Part shown: positions 10,240 through 20,925 of the stretch, piece by piece | Position numbering within the stretch: position 1 is the stretch's first letter | Layout of the letters: the number at the start of each line of letters is the position of its first letter | DNA from: Talaromyces rugulosus | Lineage: Eukaryota; Ascomycota; Eurotiomycetes; Eurotiales; Trichocomaceae | Length of the DNA: 64,000 nucleotides | NCBI RefSeq assembly: GCF_013368755.1 | Contig: NC_049566.1 | Span: forward strand, 1,488,001 to 1,552,000 | Reading direction: 5' to 3' | Program-made: the position numbers and the translations under genes | Notes under the pieces: generated by a model | Database searches by the model: none | Told to the model about the DNA's origin: nothing | The model's input: only the letters and a program-made list of their open reading frames with translations

Positions 10240-11785
10240 TTACTGGCATATTTTACAAATCAGAGAGTCTCGGGCATGAGCCTGATGTACAGGATATGAC
10301 TCCTTTTCTGTATGCGATCGCATGCGGACGACAGGGTCTATCGCTCCTTCTTCTGCAGAATGGATATGATGTGAACTATGAAATCCTTAGATGGGTCCAA
10401 TGCAAAATCATTATGTTGCTTATAAAATTGATGAGAACCATAAAGACTCATTAGATAAAGCTTCTGCTACGGGGATGACCGCACTTCACTTTTCTGCTTT
10501 GAATGGAAGCGTAGGAATGACCGAGTTTCTATGTCTCCATCATGCTAATCCTAATGCACAATCTGAAATGGGCGACACACCATTGCATTTGTCAATTCGA
10601 TGTAGCATTCTGGGGTTGGGATATGATGGTTACTGGACAACTGGAGACTATGCTATTGAAGAACACAGAAATTTCATTACGGACTGGGACAGCGAAGAAG
10701 CTTCCGAGATCTTTGAGCAGATAGATACAACCAGAGTACGTATCGCTGATGTTCTTATGAGTTTACGTTCTATCGATGTCAACACCGCCAACAATCAAGG
10801 AGATTATCCACTTCATGTGATTCCATTTGATAAATGGTACGCGTCAGAGATATTACTGAAGCTTATCGAGAAGGGGGCCGATTTACCCAAATCAAACATC
10901 AAACGTATCTTCATCTGGCATGCCAAGCGGGAAACTTGGACGCTATTCGAATATTAACGAGTCGAGGTTGCAGCATTACCTTACAAGATAAGCATGGATC
11001 ATTTCCCTTCAATTATGCTGTTAGAAAGAATTTCCCTGATTTTGTACGATGTCTTTTGAAACGGCATCCTCAGCAGTTACTGGGAAACTGTGAGCAGAGT
11101 GGCTTTCTGCAAACGAAACTTCTACACCACCATGTCAGATCCCATTTTTGCTCTATTGAAATGATCAATCTCCTTTTACAGTGTAGATTTGAACTAAATG
11201 AGAACGGCGACTCCGTTCTAAGTCTATATCTGAGATCGTTTCACGTGCGTTTCCAAGTGGATGTCTTCGACTGTTTAGTGCATAATGGTGCCAGCATGGC
11301 CTGGTTTAGCGAGAAGAGAGAGGTCTTGATACACCTAGTGATGCGCCAATGTGATCGCAATAATTCTCTTGTCCTCGAGCGTTTATTGCAGTTTTATGAT
11401 ATCAGAGCGAAGGACGTTAAGGGCCGCAATTTGCGTACTGCATCATGGAGCAATTCACGGTGCTTTCAACAAAAAACTCACGTACTTCCTGCAAAAAGCA
11501 AACATTGTCGATTTATTACATAAAAATGACGTTCAGGACAAGACACCTATTGACTATGCAGAAGAGGAAGCGCGACGCAAGCGACACCGTCACTTGTTCA
11601 AAAGAAAGCGGTGGAACGAGTCACTCCACAATCTCAAAACTCTTCAAGAAGAGCCCATCCAATCAAGCGCCCACACGTGTCTCTACAAGTATGACGTGGC
11701 CCAGACAAGCAACGTGAGCAACCAAGGATATTTGGTGTGCATTATGAAAAATTCACTCTTCAGCCAGGATGAATTCAATGTCTGA
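10240..11785 (+). pseudogene. Ankyrin-repeat protein gene, broken by several frameshifts
   Basis: Ankyrin repeat signatures occur in at least three plus-strand frames in the right order. DMTPFLYAIACGRQGLSLLL lies at about 10297-10356, GMTALHFSALNGS and GDTPLHLSIR at 10475-10605, TYLHLACQAGNLDAIRIL at 10903-10956, and GAIHGAFNKKL then DKTPIDYAEEEARRKR near 11445-11585. Continuity needs frame changes near 10380, 10895 and 11435. None of these has a plausible GT-AG intron of normal size, so I read it as a pseudogene. The tail (11590-11785) is basic and has no repeat. Ankyrin arrays are protein-binding modules, so function cannot be specified. The neighbouring methyltransferase is intact. Confidence 0.75.
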
Positions 11786-12202
11786 AATGAATTGTCCTAG
11801 ATTAGATCATACCACCCGTCTAGATAACTTCGTATGTGGGAAATATGTTCTTGACGATAAATTGTTCATTGAGCCTGCAGCTTTCTTCGGCCCGGCACAA
11901 GGGCTTGAATTATACTTGTAGCGAAGTACTGGCATACTATTGGACAATTCTTCTACCGTCCTTCACCTCCTGATACCCGATTTTGCTTCAAATCGCAAAA
12001 AATCACGAAGAATTCACACCACGTCAAATCAGTCAATATGGATTAATATGAGCTCGTGCTTGAACCGTTACGCTCCTTAATGCCAGGACAAAAGCTCAAT
12101 ATCAGTTTGGTAGCGAGGAGATATGGTGTTGACCATTAAAATCTGTCAAGGGGGTTTCGTGGGGTTACGGGCTCGAAAGAAGCACAATACAATAACCAAC
12201 GA
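11786..12202. other. Intergenic
   Basis: No gene or repeat recognised between the ankyrin remnant and a doubtful minus-strand frame. Confidence 0.55.
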
Positions 12203-12652
12203 TTACTGAGCAAGGAGCAATCGAGGGCGCTTATAAATGGGATAAATCAACTCACCGAGCACAGCCTGCCACCCACGAATTTCATGCTGGAGAATTTTGC
12301 GAGAGAAATATCCGGTAAAGAGCCTGGTAGAACTGGGCCTCACGCTGGATAAAGGCTCATTTGGATAAGGTCGTTTCTCATTCCTTACTCGGGCCAAAAT
12401 GCTCTCATAACTTACTACTTGCGGTACAAGTTGTTTGGGGTTGAAGTGAATGGTGTTGCTAATACTTACGAGCTTTGTGGTATCTTTAGATGGAGCGATG
12501 AGCCACATACAAACGATGTACCTGAAGTGGAGAGTTTTTGTGACTGTCCAATGGTAGTCACTGATGAATGGTTGCTTCATTAGCCAGTGATCCATTTTGG
12601 GAAAAGGCCTCTCGATCCTCAGTTTAGCGTTGATCAGGCTCTCTGTGACCAT
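12203..12652 (-). CDS. Hypothetical protein (doubtful)
   Basis: A 149-codon minus-strand frame starting MVTESLINAKLRIE. I recognise no family, signal peptide or repeat. It overlaps no better gene and is the longest open frame between the ankyrin remnant and the flavoprotein gene, but a random frame or an exon fragment is equally possible. Confidence 0.25.
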   Translation of the reverse strand: MVTESLINAKLRIERPFPKMDHWLMKQPFISDYHWTVTKTLHFRYIVCMWLIAPSKDTTKLVSISNTIHFNPKQLVPQVVSYESILARVRNEKRPYPNEPLSSVRPSSTRLFTGYFSRKILQHEIRGWQAVLGELIYPIYKRPRLLLAQ

Positions 12653-12863
12653 CTCGTAGGGGAGCTCATTTTCTCCGAAAATGAGTACGTAAATTCATAA
12701 AAGATTAATGATAGGAATATCAATTGATATATTGTTGATTTTGTGGTCTTACTTTTTTGTTTACTAGATACTACATGTAAATGCACATAACAGAAACGGG
12801 AAGATCAACCAAACCCAAAAATTAAAACTCGGGCTTCCGAGGTCAGACAAATCCTCGTAATCA

Positions 12864-15039
12864 TTAGTAAAAGCCCTCCCTATGAATTCTATCATCCGGT
12901 ATCCCCGCCTCCTTGAGCCGATCTTGTGCTACATCTCCAAACTCTCCAGGGCCACATATGAAAATTTCATCGCAATCACGGGCACGAGACCAGTAATTAT
13001 TTGGTATCCGATAGTTGTGGAAAGTAACATCTAACCATTCCGGATCCGACAAATTCGAAGGCTCATTTGGTATCTCTCCGCTCCGAGAACTAAACACATC
13101 AACCTCGATTTGGACGTTTGTCAAAGCCTTGGGAAATGACGTCTTGATGAGGTCTAGAAAGACCTTGGGCTCTCTAGTAGCAATAGCAAGCGTGATAATA
13201 GCCGTTGTAGACTTTTCCCTTTGACTAATTGCCGCAAGCATTGCCATGAAAGGCGTCACCCCTATTCCCCCAGCCACCCATAGCATCTGAAGGTCATTGT
13301 TTCTGATGTTGAAATCACCAGTAATACCAACAATGTCGGCGTAAACATTCGTTCCAAAGAGATTCAGAGCTTCCTTTGTTTTTCCATGGCTATTCTGACG
13401 TAGTATCTTAAACAAACCGCCAGTCACTGCGCCTTGCTTCACTTCGCGCATCGTCAAATCAAACCAAGTAACATCTTGGCCTTCATGGCCACTTGATACC
13501 GTCCAAGTTCGTACTCTATCATCGTTTATTGAACCAGGCGTGTCATTTGCCATGTGCCTATAGACTGGCGGACCCATCCAATCCATAAAGTCGAGCACAA
13601 TCGCTTGGCCTGGAAGAACTCTTAACCCCGTTGGCCCGGGGCGAGGGCTAGAAACCGTAAAGCGGAATATTGCAATATCATGGGCGTATTGGATTGCTTG
13701 ACTTAGTTGTGCTCTGAGCCCGTTTCTCGACTCTATAGATGCCCCTTCTGGCTCAGAAACCAAATACTTGACCTTTGGACTATAAGGGCTTCTTTCTGTT
13801 ATTGTGCCTGGCTCTTGCCTGATCGGTAGTGCGTCGTGTACTAAAATGTATCCTGTAATTTCGATCGCAGTGAGACATGTCTGTCGAGGCATGGTTTTCA
13901 TAGCCGAAGGCCCAATTAGTACCTGCGCTCTGCCTGTAAGGTACAACACGTTGCCTGTATGAAAATCGACTATAGTTAACCCGGCCATGGGCGTTGATGA
14001 GATGTTTCCTAAGCTTGTCATAAATCGGTTTCCGGAATAATCTGGAATTATGACAGTGCGGTTGTTAGATGGATCAACACGCATAAAACCTGGAAGTCCG
14101 GCTCTGATGTTCATCCCCGCATGCGAAACATTTGGGTCTCTCACCAAATCTGTGGGCTGATAGTACGAGGCAAGAAACACGGTATCGGCAGTAGTAATAA
14201 TATTGATAATTTCGTCCGGTAATTTATCGGATATCGTCATATAGGAATTTTGGCAAGCAATAAGAGGTCGAGTGTTGGCATGTGGTATTAGTTTACGCAC
14301 ATTGATATATTTCGGACAATTTCTACACACCACAAGTATTAGATCGGCTATGACCGGCCAACGAATGAGATAATAGTTCGGGTTGGGACCAACGAATAAC
14401 AGGAGGCTGAGCGTACCCTAGGGCTTGATTGACCTTCAGGTCTAGTCTGTGGATACCATTTGAACTCTTGATCGGCCAGACATTTCTGATGTACCCAGCA
14501 AACTTATTACGTCTCCGTGTGGAATGCTCGATACCAATGCCTGCAATGAGAAACCTTGGCGAGTCGCCTGCCTGGCATGAAATATTATCTGAAATGGCCT
14601 GTATAGTTCTCAAAATCGGATCGCCATCCCATATACGAGCATCTACAACCAACGTGGTATTATTTGGGCTTTCAACAAAACCGACGGATCCATTGGCGCC
14701 AGCAAGAAGAGAGCCCCATGGCCGCCCATGCTCATCAATCGTTGTAATTGGAATAAAAGGAATATTTGATGTGTGGAAAATTCGGTGCTGGTCGCTCATG
14801 CTACTTGCGATGCTGGCCCACCTGTCTCGCATGGCATCAGCAAAGCCAAGTTCTCGATGCATCCGGGCCTCCCCCGGATGCCATCCTGCCAAAGCTGGAG
14901 CCATTCTGAACTCGTATGTTGAATTCTTGACTCTCCTTTTTTGATCTTCGAGCTTTGATATGTGCACAATATTAAGGCGCGAGGCTGGCGGGATATCCCA
15001 CGGTCTAGAACAGCGACTACGGAGGAAATCACCCAGCAC
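12864..15039 (-). CDS. Fusion flavoprotein: PNPOx-like split-barrel domains plus FAD/NAD(P) ferredoxin-reductase-type domain
   Basis: Exons 15039-14417 and 14322-12864 are joined across a 94-nt intron (14416-14323, donor GTACGC, acceptor GTGTAG) to give 693 residues. The join creates QALG-NCPKYINVR, a motif characteristic of this family. Residues about 46-260 (GWHPGEARMHRELGF, IPFIPITTIDEHGRPWGSL) and about 250-370 (TVFLASYYQ, GLPGFMRVD, GNRFMTSLGNI) form pyridoxamine-phosphate-oxidase-like FMN split barrels. The C-terminal part is an FR-type FAD domain followed by an NAD domain with WVAGGIGVTPFMAML and EIFICGPGEF. The protein ends IHREGFY, with no trailing 2Fe-2S ferredoxin domain. It is probably a cytosolic NAD(P)H-dependent flavin oxidoreductase of unknown substrate. 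The real start may be the internal Met before APALAGWHPGE (14904), since the first 45 residues are less typical. Its neighbours are a drug-type MFS remnant and GST genes, which suggests detoxification. Confidence 0.85.
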
Positions 15040-15648
15040 ATTATTAATAGTACTTCGATGACAAATTGTAAAACTTTAAATAAATAGTTACTAAGATATC
15101 ATTGGATGTCTTATGCTTACCAATGAGAGTAAAAGTAGTGTTATTAAGCAGTCTTACTAACCAAGTTAAACATGCGTCATTCTACTCCGAATTACCGTAC
15201 CGCAAGGGTTAAAAAGCGTTGCTATCAAAGCGAGATAAGCGAAGCCCAGAAGAAAAGGGGATTTACTGCAAGAATGACGAGTATCAGAAACAGTGAAAAG
15301 TGCAGACAATAAGGAAGGAAACAAAAAAGGGCAAGAAATGCGAGTGATTTGTCATTGCGGGAGTTTTACTTTGTGTTTGTCTTGTATGCAAAATCTGCAT
15401 ATTCAATATGAATGATTTCTCGTGCATTCTCTAAGCAATACAATGCTTGGTCTTTTCAGGACTGTTGAGTTGTTTTCATTGAAAACCCCGGATCCACATC
15501 AGCAATTTCATAATTATAACAGCGAACTTGGCTTGCTTTTCGGACAAGAAATGCAATCATATCTTCAATACAAGGCCTTTGGCACCGACATGGGAAATTA
15601 TTATGGTAGACAAGCTTCTTCCATGCATCCTCCAGGTAGTTCCAAGCT
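15040..15648. other. Divergent promoter region
   Basis: Lies between the minus-strand flavoprotein gene and the plus-strand MFS remnant. I see no gene; a shared regulatory region is plausible. Confidence 0.5.
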
Positions 15649-17286
15649 ATGACCGCATTAGCAGACAGCAGCGATGAACCTACCTTGATTCTCAAGAATG
15701 ATACACACGGAGCACAAGAAATGGCAAGGGCCATAGTGGTAAAATTGGAAGGACCGAATGATCTAAGTGACTCTCGCAACTGGCCCACATGGAAACGCGT
15801 CTTTTGTAGTGAAAATGTTGGCATCATCGCACTGGTAATCGGCGATGCAGGAGCGATCGATTCATCCGCGATTCCGCAGGCCGCAACAGAATTTAAAGTG
15901 AGCCACGTCGTAGAAGCACTTGCTACAGGATTGGTAAGGTTTGCCTTATCGGAGCTGGTATCTATATGCTGACAAGTTATAATAGTTCTTGTGTGGAATT
16001 GGTGCTGGAGCATTGATTCCCGGGCCATTATCAGAAACGGTCGGGAGAAATCCTGTCTACTTTGCATCATTGATCTTGTTCATGTTTTTTTTTATTTTTG
16101 GAGCCGGGATATCACAGTCTATTGAGGCCCAGCTAGTGTGTCGCTTCTTTGCTGGGTTTTGTGGCGAATCGCCATTGTCGACGATAGGAGGTTCCGTTGG
16201 CGATCTCTGGGGCCCATTTGATCGGTTGATTGCGTTTCCCATCTTTGCAGGTATGCATCTCTCGCTCTACGTTTAACCAGTATTCTGATATTGGAATGTG
16301 GCAATAGCTGTCGGCTCGACAGGTCCTTTAATTGGCCCCATACTCGGCGGGCTCATTGCAGAATCATCATTTGTATCGTGGCGCTGGACTGAATGGACAA
16401 CTCTTTAAGCTTCGGGGGTGTTGCTGTTGTCGTTGATTTTATTTCAGCCAGAAACTCATGAGCATATTCTTCTTAAATAGAGAGCGAAACAAGTCTGTGC
16501 AATCACCGGCGATGCACGCTACAGAGCACTGACTGAAAACGACTATCATAACGACTTTTGGAAGCGTATGCAGATTTCGCTGGTTCGGCCATTCGTTATG
16601 ATTTTCCATGAGCCAGTAGTATTACTCTGGACCATATATCTATCTGTTGTTTATGTCATTTTTTTGGGTTCCTAGCAAGCTTTACCTATATTTTTCAAGA
16701 CAACTATGGTCTGTCACAAGGTATCACCGGGCTTCTGTTTCTCGGTATTGAGATCGGTACCCTTCTTGCATCGGTTATTCTCACCCCATTTGCTTACCAA
16801 AAGGCAAAAAAATACTTGGTCACTTTGAAAGCAGCTGGCTTAGAAACCACGGCTACAAATCGTCTTAAACCAGAGTTCTTTCTCTGGTATTCCATCCTAG
16901 GAGCTCCGGCTATCCCCATATCACTATTTTGGATGGGCTGGACGGCTACACCCAACATCAGTATGTGGTCGCCCATTACTGCCTCTGTCCTATTAGGTTG
17001 GGGAAACCCCTCTATCTTTGTGTCGGCATGGCTTTATATGATTGATACCTACGAGACCTATGCAGCTAGCGCACTGACGATAAATCTATTTGTGCAATAC
17101 ACTACATCTGGTGCTATGCTCCAGGCATCGATCCCCATGTATGAAAACATGAGAGTCGGCTAGGCTTTGACTTTACTTGGTCCTATAGCTATTGTTCTGG
17201 TAGCTGTTCCGTATATTTTCTATCGGTATGGCCGTGGATACGATCAAATAGAAGATTTTCAAGTGGATTGTAATCACCTAAACTAA
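15649..17286 (+). pseudogene. MFS drug/polyamine-type (DHA1) transporter, inactivated
   Basis: The N-terminus has the typical DLSDSRNWPTWKR segment, then TM helices, GRNPVYFASL (motif A region), FAGFCGESPLSTIGGSVGDLW, and a C-terminal half with GITGLLFLGIEIGTLLASV and LGWGNPSIFVSAWLYMIDTY. Two ordinary introns are still recognisable, 15934-15985 (GTAAGG...ATAATAG) and 16251-16307 (GTATGC...GCAATAG). The frame is then interrupted by a TAA at 16406-16408, a TAG at 16478-16480 and a TAG at 17161-17163. There is also a frameshift in a T7 run at 16659-16665. Homology continues beyond each lesion (ALTLLGPIAIVLVAVPYIFYRYG follows the last stop). Intact relatives export drugs or polyamines by proton antiport. 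The lesions are numerous, so this is a true pseudogene. It shares an upstream region with the divergent flavoprotein gene. Confidence 0.85.
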
Positions 17287-17652
17287 AAAATTTTATTGAT
17301 GAAGTAGACTGCCAACAAGGAATGGGAATGAAACATGGATTATTCACAGGTGCGCTATAAGTACACCACGAAAAATAATTGATATATGAGTTTTTTTATG
17401 TGTTAATTCAACTAAAGACTTAGTAAACGAAAATAACCAATCACCGCTTTTAGAACATATCCTCAAAATTTAGATCCATCAACACCCACTCTTGGAACGA
17501 ATGAGTCAACTGGTTTTCTCAACAGGCTGCTATTCTCATAACCCGATATACGAACCCATGCTAAACATGGCAATTTATTATCAGGGTGGATAATTCTTAG
17601 TTGTTTTTATTGCGCTGTGAACTGGTGCCTCCAGCTCGCCTTTGAAACGCAA
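17287..17652. other. Intergenic, convergent
   Basis: AT-rich spacer between the MFS remnant and the stop of the GST gene; nothing else seen. Confidence 0.6.
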
Positions 17653-18534
17653 CTAAGCCTTTGAACTGCGGCCAGCAATGATATATTCAGCAATGCGGGG
17701 TCTTTTTTCAAATGCATCCCTGAATTTCACCAAGCTTTCTGGTAGTGGCTGCAACGAAGAGTAAGTTGACCCAAAAACCATTTCTCCGTCAAGCTAATGA
17801 AGTGAGTGTTACTTACCGGAAGAGTCCCGATCCTGTCATCATTGTCGATGGAGCAATATACCGCAAAATCTGCATAGGTTATCTCTTTCCCCAGAAGGAA
17901 TGGGCCACCATTCTCTGAATAGTATCGCGACAGAAGGTTATAATAGTTAGGAACAAAGACATCCTTGTACTGTTCTGTAACCTTCTTCAAGGCCGGGACC
18001 CATTGAGACTATATACTCAAATGTTGTTATTAACAAAACATCAATTGATGCAATAAATTTTACTCAATGCGAAGGGTGGACTTACTCTCCAGTCAATATA
18101 AAGATCCGAGACCGCATCAACGATATATTTCTCGTAGCTAGACTTCCCATCATAGCTGCCGATCTCTCTCGACAAATAACGCAGTATTGGAACATGCTGA
18201 AAAGAAATCGATGGGTTAATATAACCTCCCAGGCTTATACACGTCTGCGTACTCACTTGAGAAAGAAACTTTCCTTCGTATTCAAGAACAGGTAGCTTTC
18301 CGGTAGGGGAGATACCTTTCTCCTTCAGGCTTTTACTAGTGGTCTGCCACGTATCATCAAACGCGTAACGAATGTCCTGGAACTGAATGCCTGCATCTCG
18401 CATAAACAAACTGTCAAGGAAGAAATCACAGTGTGTTAGTGGCTATCCCACACCAGATGGGGGATGACTTACCGAACGACTTCTCCCCGCCCCAAGCGGC
18501 CTATGTCTAGGTAGTGGTAAACTGGCTGGGACAT
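17653..18534 (-). CDS. Glutathione S-transferase
   Basis: Five exons (18534-18473, 18410-18257, 18196-18086, 18008-17817, 17748-17653) encode 204 residues, a normal cytosolic GST length. The first exon supplies MSQPVYHYLDIGRLGRGE with the N-terminal Tyr and GRGE of the thioredoxin-fold G-site. It is followed by ISPTGKLPVLEYEGKFLSQ with the conserved cis-Pro. The C-terminal helical domain includes FLLGKEITYADFAVYCSID, with the conserved Asp of the N-capping box, and the tail KFRDAFEKRPRIAEYI. Introns are 60-77 nt, GT-AG, each with a canonical-looking donor. For the last intron I chose the acceptor at 17749 (68-nt intron); the closer AG would give only 23 nt. The enzyme conjugates glutathione to electrophiles. 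The gene lies between a dead MFS pump and a second, decayed GST. Confidence 0.9.
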
Positions 18535-19147
18535 TGTCGGCAATGAATGTCACCGAATATACGTCGCAGAAAGTGAAACTGGGAGTAAATATTGCTAAGC
18601 AATTGAGAATGCTGAGGGATTTCAACAACATTTAAATAGGAATTGCTCCCAGCCTCTGATCTGTAAGCAACTCCCCACTACTCCCCGCACGCCACATGTC
18701 ACGTTTTCGTCATCTGATTCAAGTTGACAGCATTGGAGTATGTTATTGGATGTAGAACTAGAAATTCAGTTAATCTCTCTCGGGGTTATTAATAAACAGA
18801 ATTGTTTGTATTGCTTTCGCCTTTTTTGTTGGTTCTTCGATATGCCCAATTTTACATATTGATATCAGTTGGCGACTTTGGCGACCTAGGCGAGCTAGAC
18901 GAGGGTAACGAGCCAATAATATCTAGGGGATATGTTACAATATTCAAAGATTATCCCACTCGGAACATCATTGACAGTTCAATGTTGACGTTAATGGCGA
19001 AGCTTCTCTGGAACCTACATGTATATATTTAACAGGTAGTAATAGTAGAAAAGCATGTTTACTTTGTAATTATTGACCTCATAACCACCATAACGACCAA
19101 AAAAAAAAAAAAAAAAAAGGAATACCACTCCTCAGCCAAGGCTAAAA
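18535..19147. other. Intergenic with a 20-nt poly(A) tract
   Basis: Divergent spacer between the intact GST and the decayed GST. It contains an uninterrupted run of 20 A at 19099-19118. The 76-codon frame at 18802-19032 has no recognisable features. Confidence 0.5.
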
Positions 19148-19768
19148 CTATGGTATTCACCAGGCGCCTGCTCCTTTGCTCCACATGCTCTGCGTTGCGA
19201 AACCGGACTTGATTTCGAGCTAATTCTTTCGATGACGGGCCAATCCACAGAAGAGTCGGTTACTCAAGTTAACCCTAAAAGAAGGGTTCCGGTGCTATAT
19301 GTAGCCTTGGACGATGAAATCATCACCGAGTTGCCCGCCATCGTAATTGTCATTTCTACACTGGTGCCTGACCGGAGACTACTAGGTCAAACACATCTGG
19401 AAACAGTACGGGTGTATGAGTGGTTGAATTATCTCTCGGGTGACCTCCATGGGCAAGGATACGGAGGCCTTTGGAGGCCGAAAGATTTGTCGATGATCCG
19501 AACCTATACTCTCAAATACAAGAAAAGGCAATGAAGACTATCTAAGAGTGCTATGCGTCGATAGAAAGCAAGTTTGCCGCTACAAAACCAACTTATACGA
19601 TTGGAGATGCGTTCACCGTCGTCGATCCTTTTTTTATTTCTATGTTATCGATGGGGCGTGAGAGTAAAACTGGATATGGCTACGAATTATCCGAACCTGA
19701 TAGCATGGGCTGATCGATTCTCGAAACGGCAGTCAATTATTCGGCCTCGCGGGCGTCATTCGAAAGTC
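19148..19768 (+). pseudogene. Glutathione S-transferase remnant (bacterial/beta-type N-terminus)
   Basis: The thioredoxin-fold start reads YSPGACSFAPHALRCETGLD, the YSPGACS-APH signature of beta-like GSTs, then QVNPKRRVPVLYVALDDEIITE. The C-terminal domain is scattered over frames. VDDPNLYSQIQEKAMKTI is followed by a TAA near 19538, then FAATKPTYTIGDAFTVVDPF, and in another frame YRWGVRVKLDMATNYPNLIAWADRFSKR. No start codon is visible immediately before the signature. Stop codons and at least two frame changes make it non-functional. It is not a recent copy of the intact neighbour, because the N-terminal motif type differs. Confidence 0.8.
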
Positions 19769-20925
19769 TGAAAAGGCAATGAAATTTTCGGGATTGTTCG
19801 TCCTTGGAAAGTATTTGGAATAATAGATTAGAGACAAGGGACTGCTTTAAAAATCTTGATTATTCACGTTTTCTAGACGCGGAATTTTAAACCCCATATG
19901 GTACGTAGATGGTACTTCGTATTGGCTAGGCAAGTCTACAGCTGTCACGTTTCAAAAGCCGGTCGGTTTGGAAATTTCTGACCAAGCCTTCAAGTATCTC
20001 TACAACAATAACTAGCTAGTTAATCAAGGAGGCTTGCGTCCAGTGTGACTTCAAAGAGTTCTATGGCGCGACAAGACTCGAAGTACGTGCACATGTATTC
20101 GCTGAAAACGGTTCCCTATATTAATCTGCTCCTCGCTATTATCTACGGACTTGAACGAGCTAATTAATGCTAGCTTAAATACTTAATACTAGTACTATAT
20201 GCTCAGTTTGTAGCATCTAAGCGAATTCCTCATACCCGGTGGCCAACAGCGACATGGGTGGGATGGGGCCAGTTTGACCCCAATCTTGCCTTCTGGCCGA
20301 TTTGCCTTGAACCTACGCATAGTACGACTGCTCTTTAGGGCCACACCCTGTTTCTCTGAGAACTGTGCGTGGTGCATCGGTTAGGCTCATCGGGAACCGC
20401 TCCAAGCTATTTCACAAGTCATATTGATTCATTCATAGGCTGCGATTCCCAAATATATCGTATATGTGGAGAATAACTGGAAATTGATTGTCGTTCAGTT
20501 AGTTAGTCCCTAATTTATTCTTAGCCTTCAGAGCGGGCATCTTCGCCTCTTTCAGCTAGATTGCTGGGCTTGAGATCGGGGTGTGCCTAGTGGGCACGCT
20601 TGGCCAATTTTCATCCAATAAGCCGAGAATTTGAGATAGCCTCATGGCCAGAGTAAGCATAAACCTTGTGATTCAGGTAGTCAGTGCTGACTTTCCATAT
20701 GTAACGCTGAGCAGATAAATAGAATGCTTGTCAACATTTCGCTCATTTTCAGTCCAGTTCCAACCAATAATAGTTGTCAGCTTCCTGAAGACCGCTAAAA
20801 GCCAGGCGGCACTCTCGGAATGATCTCCAAATAAATATGCCAATGTTGTCTTCTCGACTACGTCCCTCTTGGTGAGGCTCTTAGCCACAGAAATCTGCCT
20901 GTCTTTTCATAATAATATTATACAA
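19769..20925. other. Intergenic
   Basis: About 1.15 kb without a recognised gene. A minus-strand frame at 20888-20673 (SLTKRDVVEKTTLAYLFGD...) looks protein-like but matches no family I know and has no clear start or splice sites; it may be a fragment. Confidence 0.45.

Noticed and set aside
17794..17816. A 23-nt last intron in the GST gene
   Set aside because: Too short for a spliceosomal intron; the acceptor at 17749 gives a 68-nt intron and a better C-terminus.
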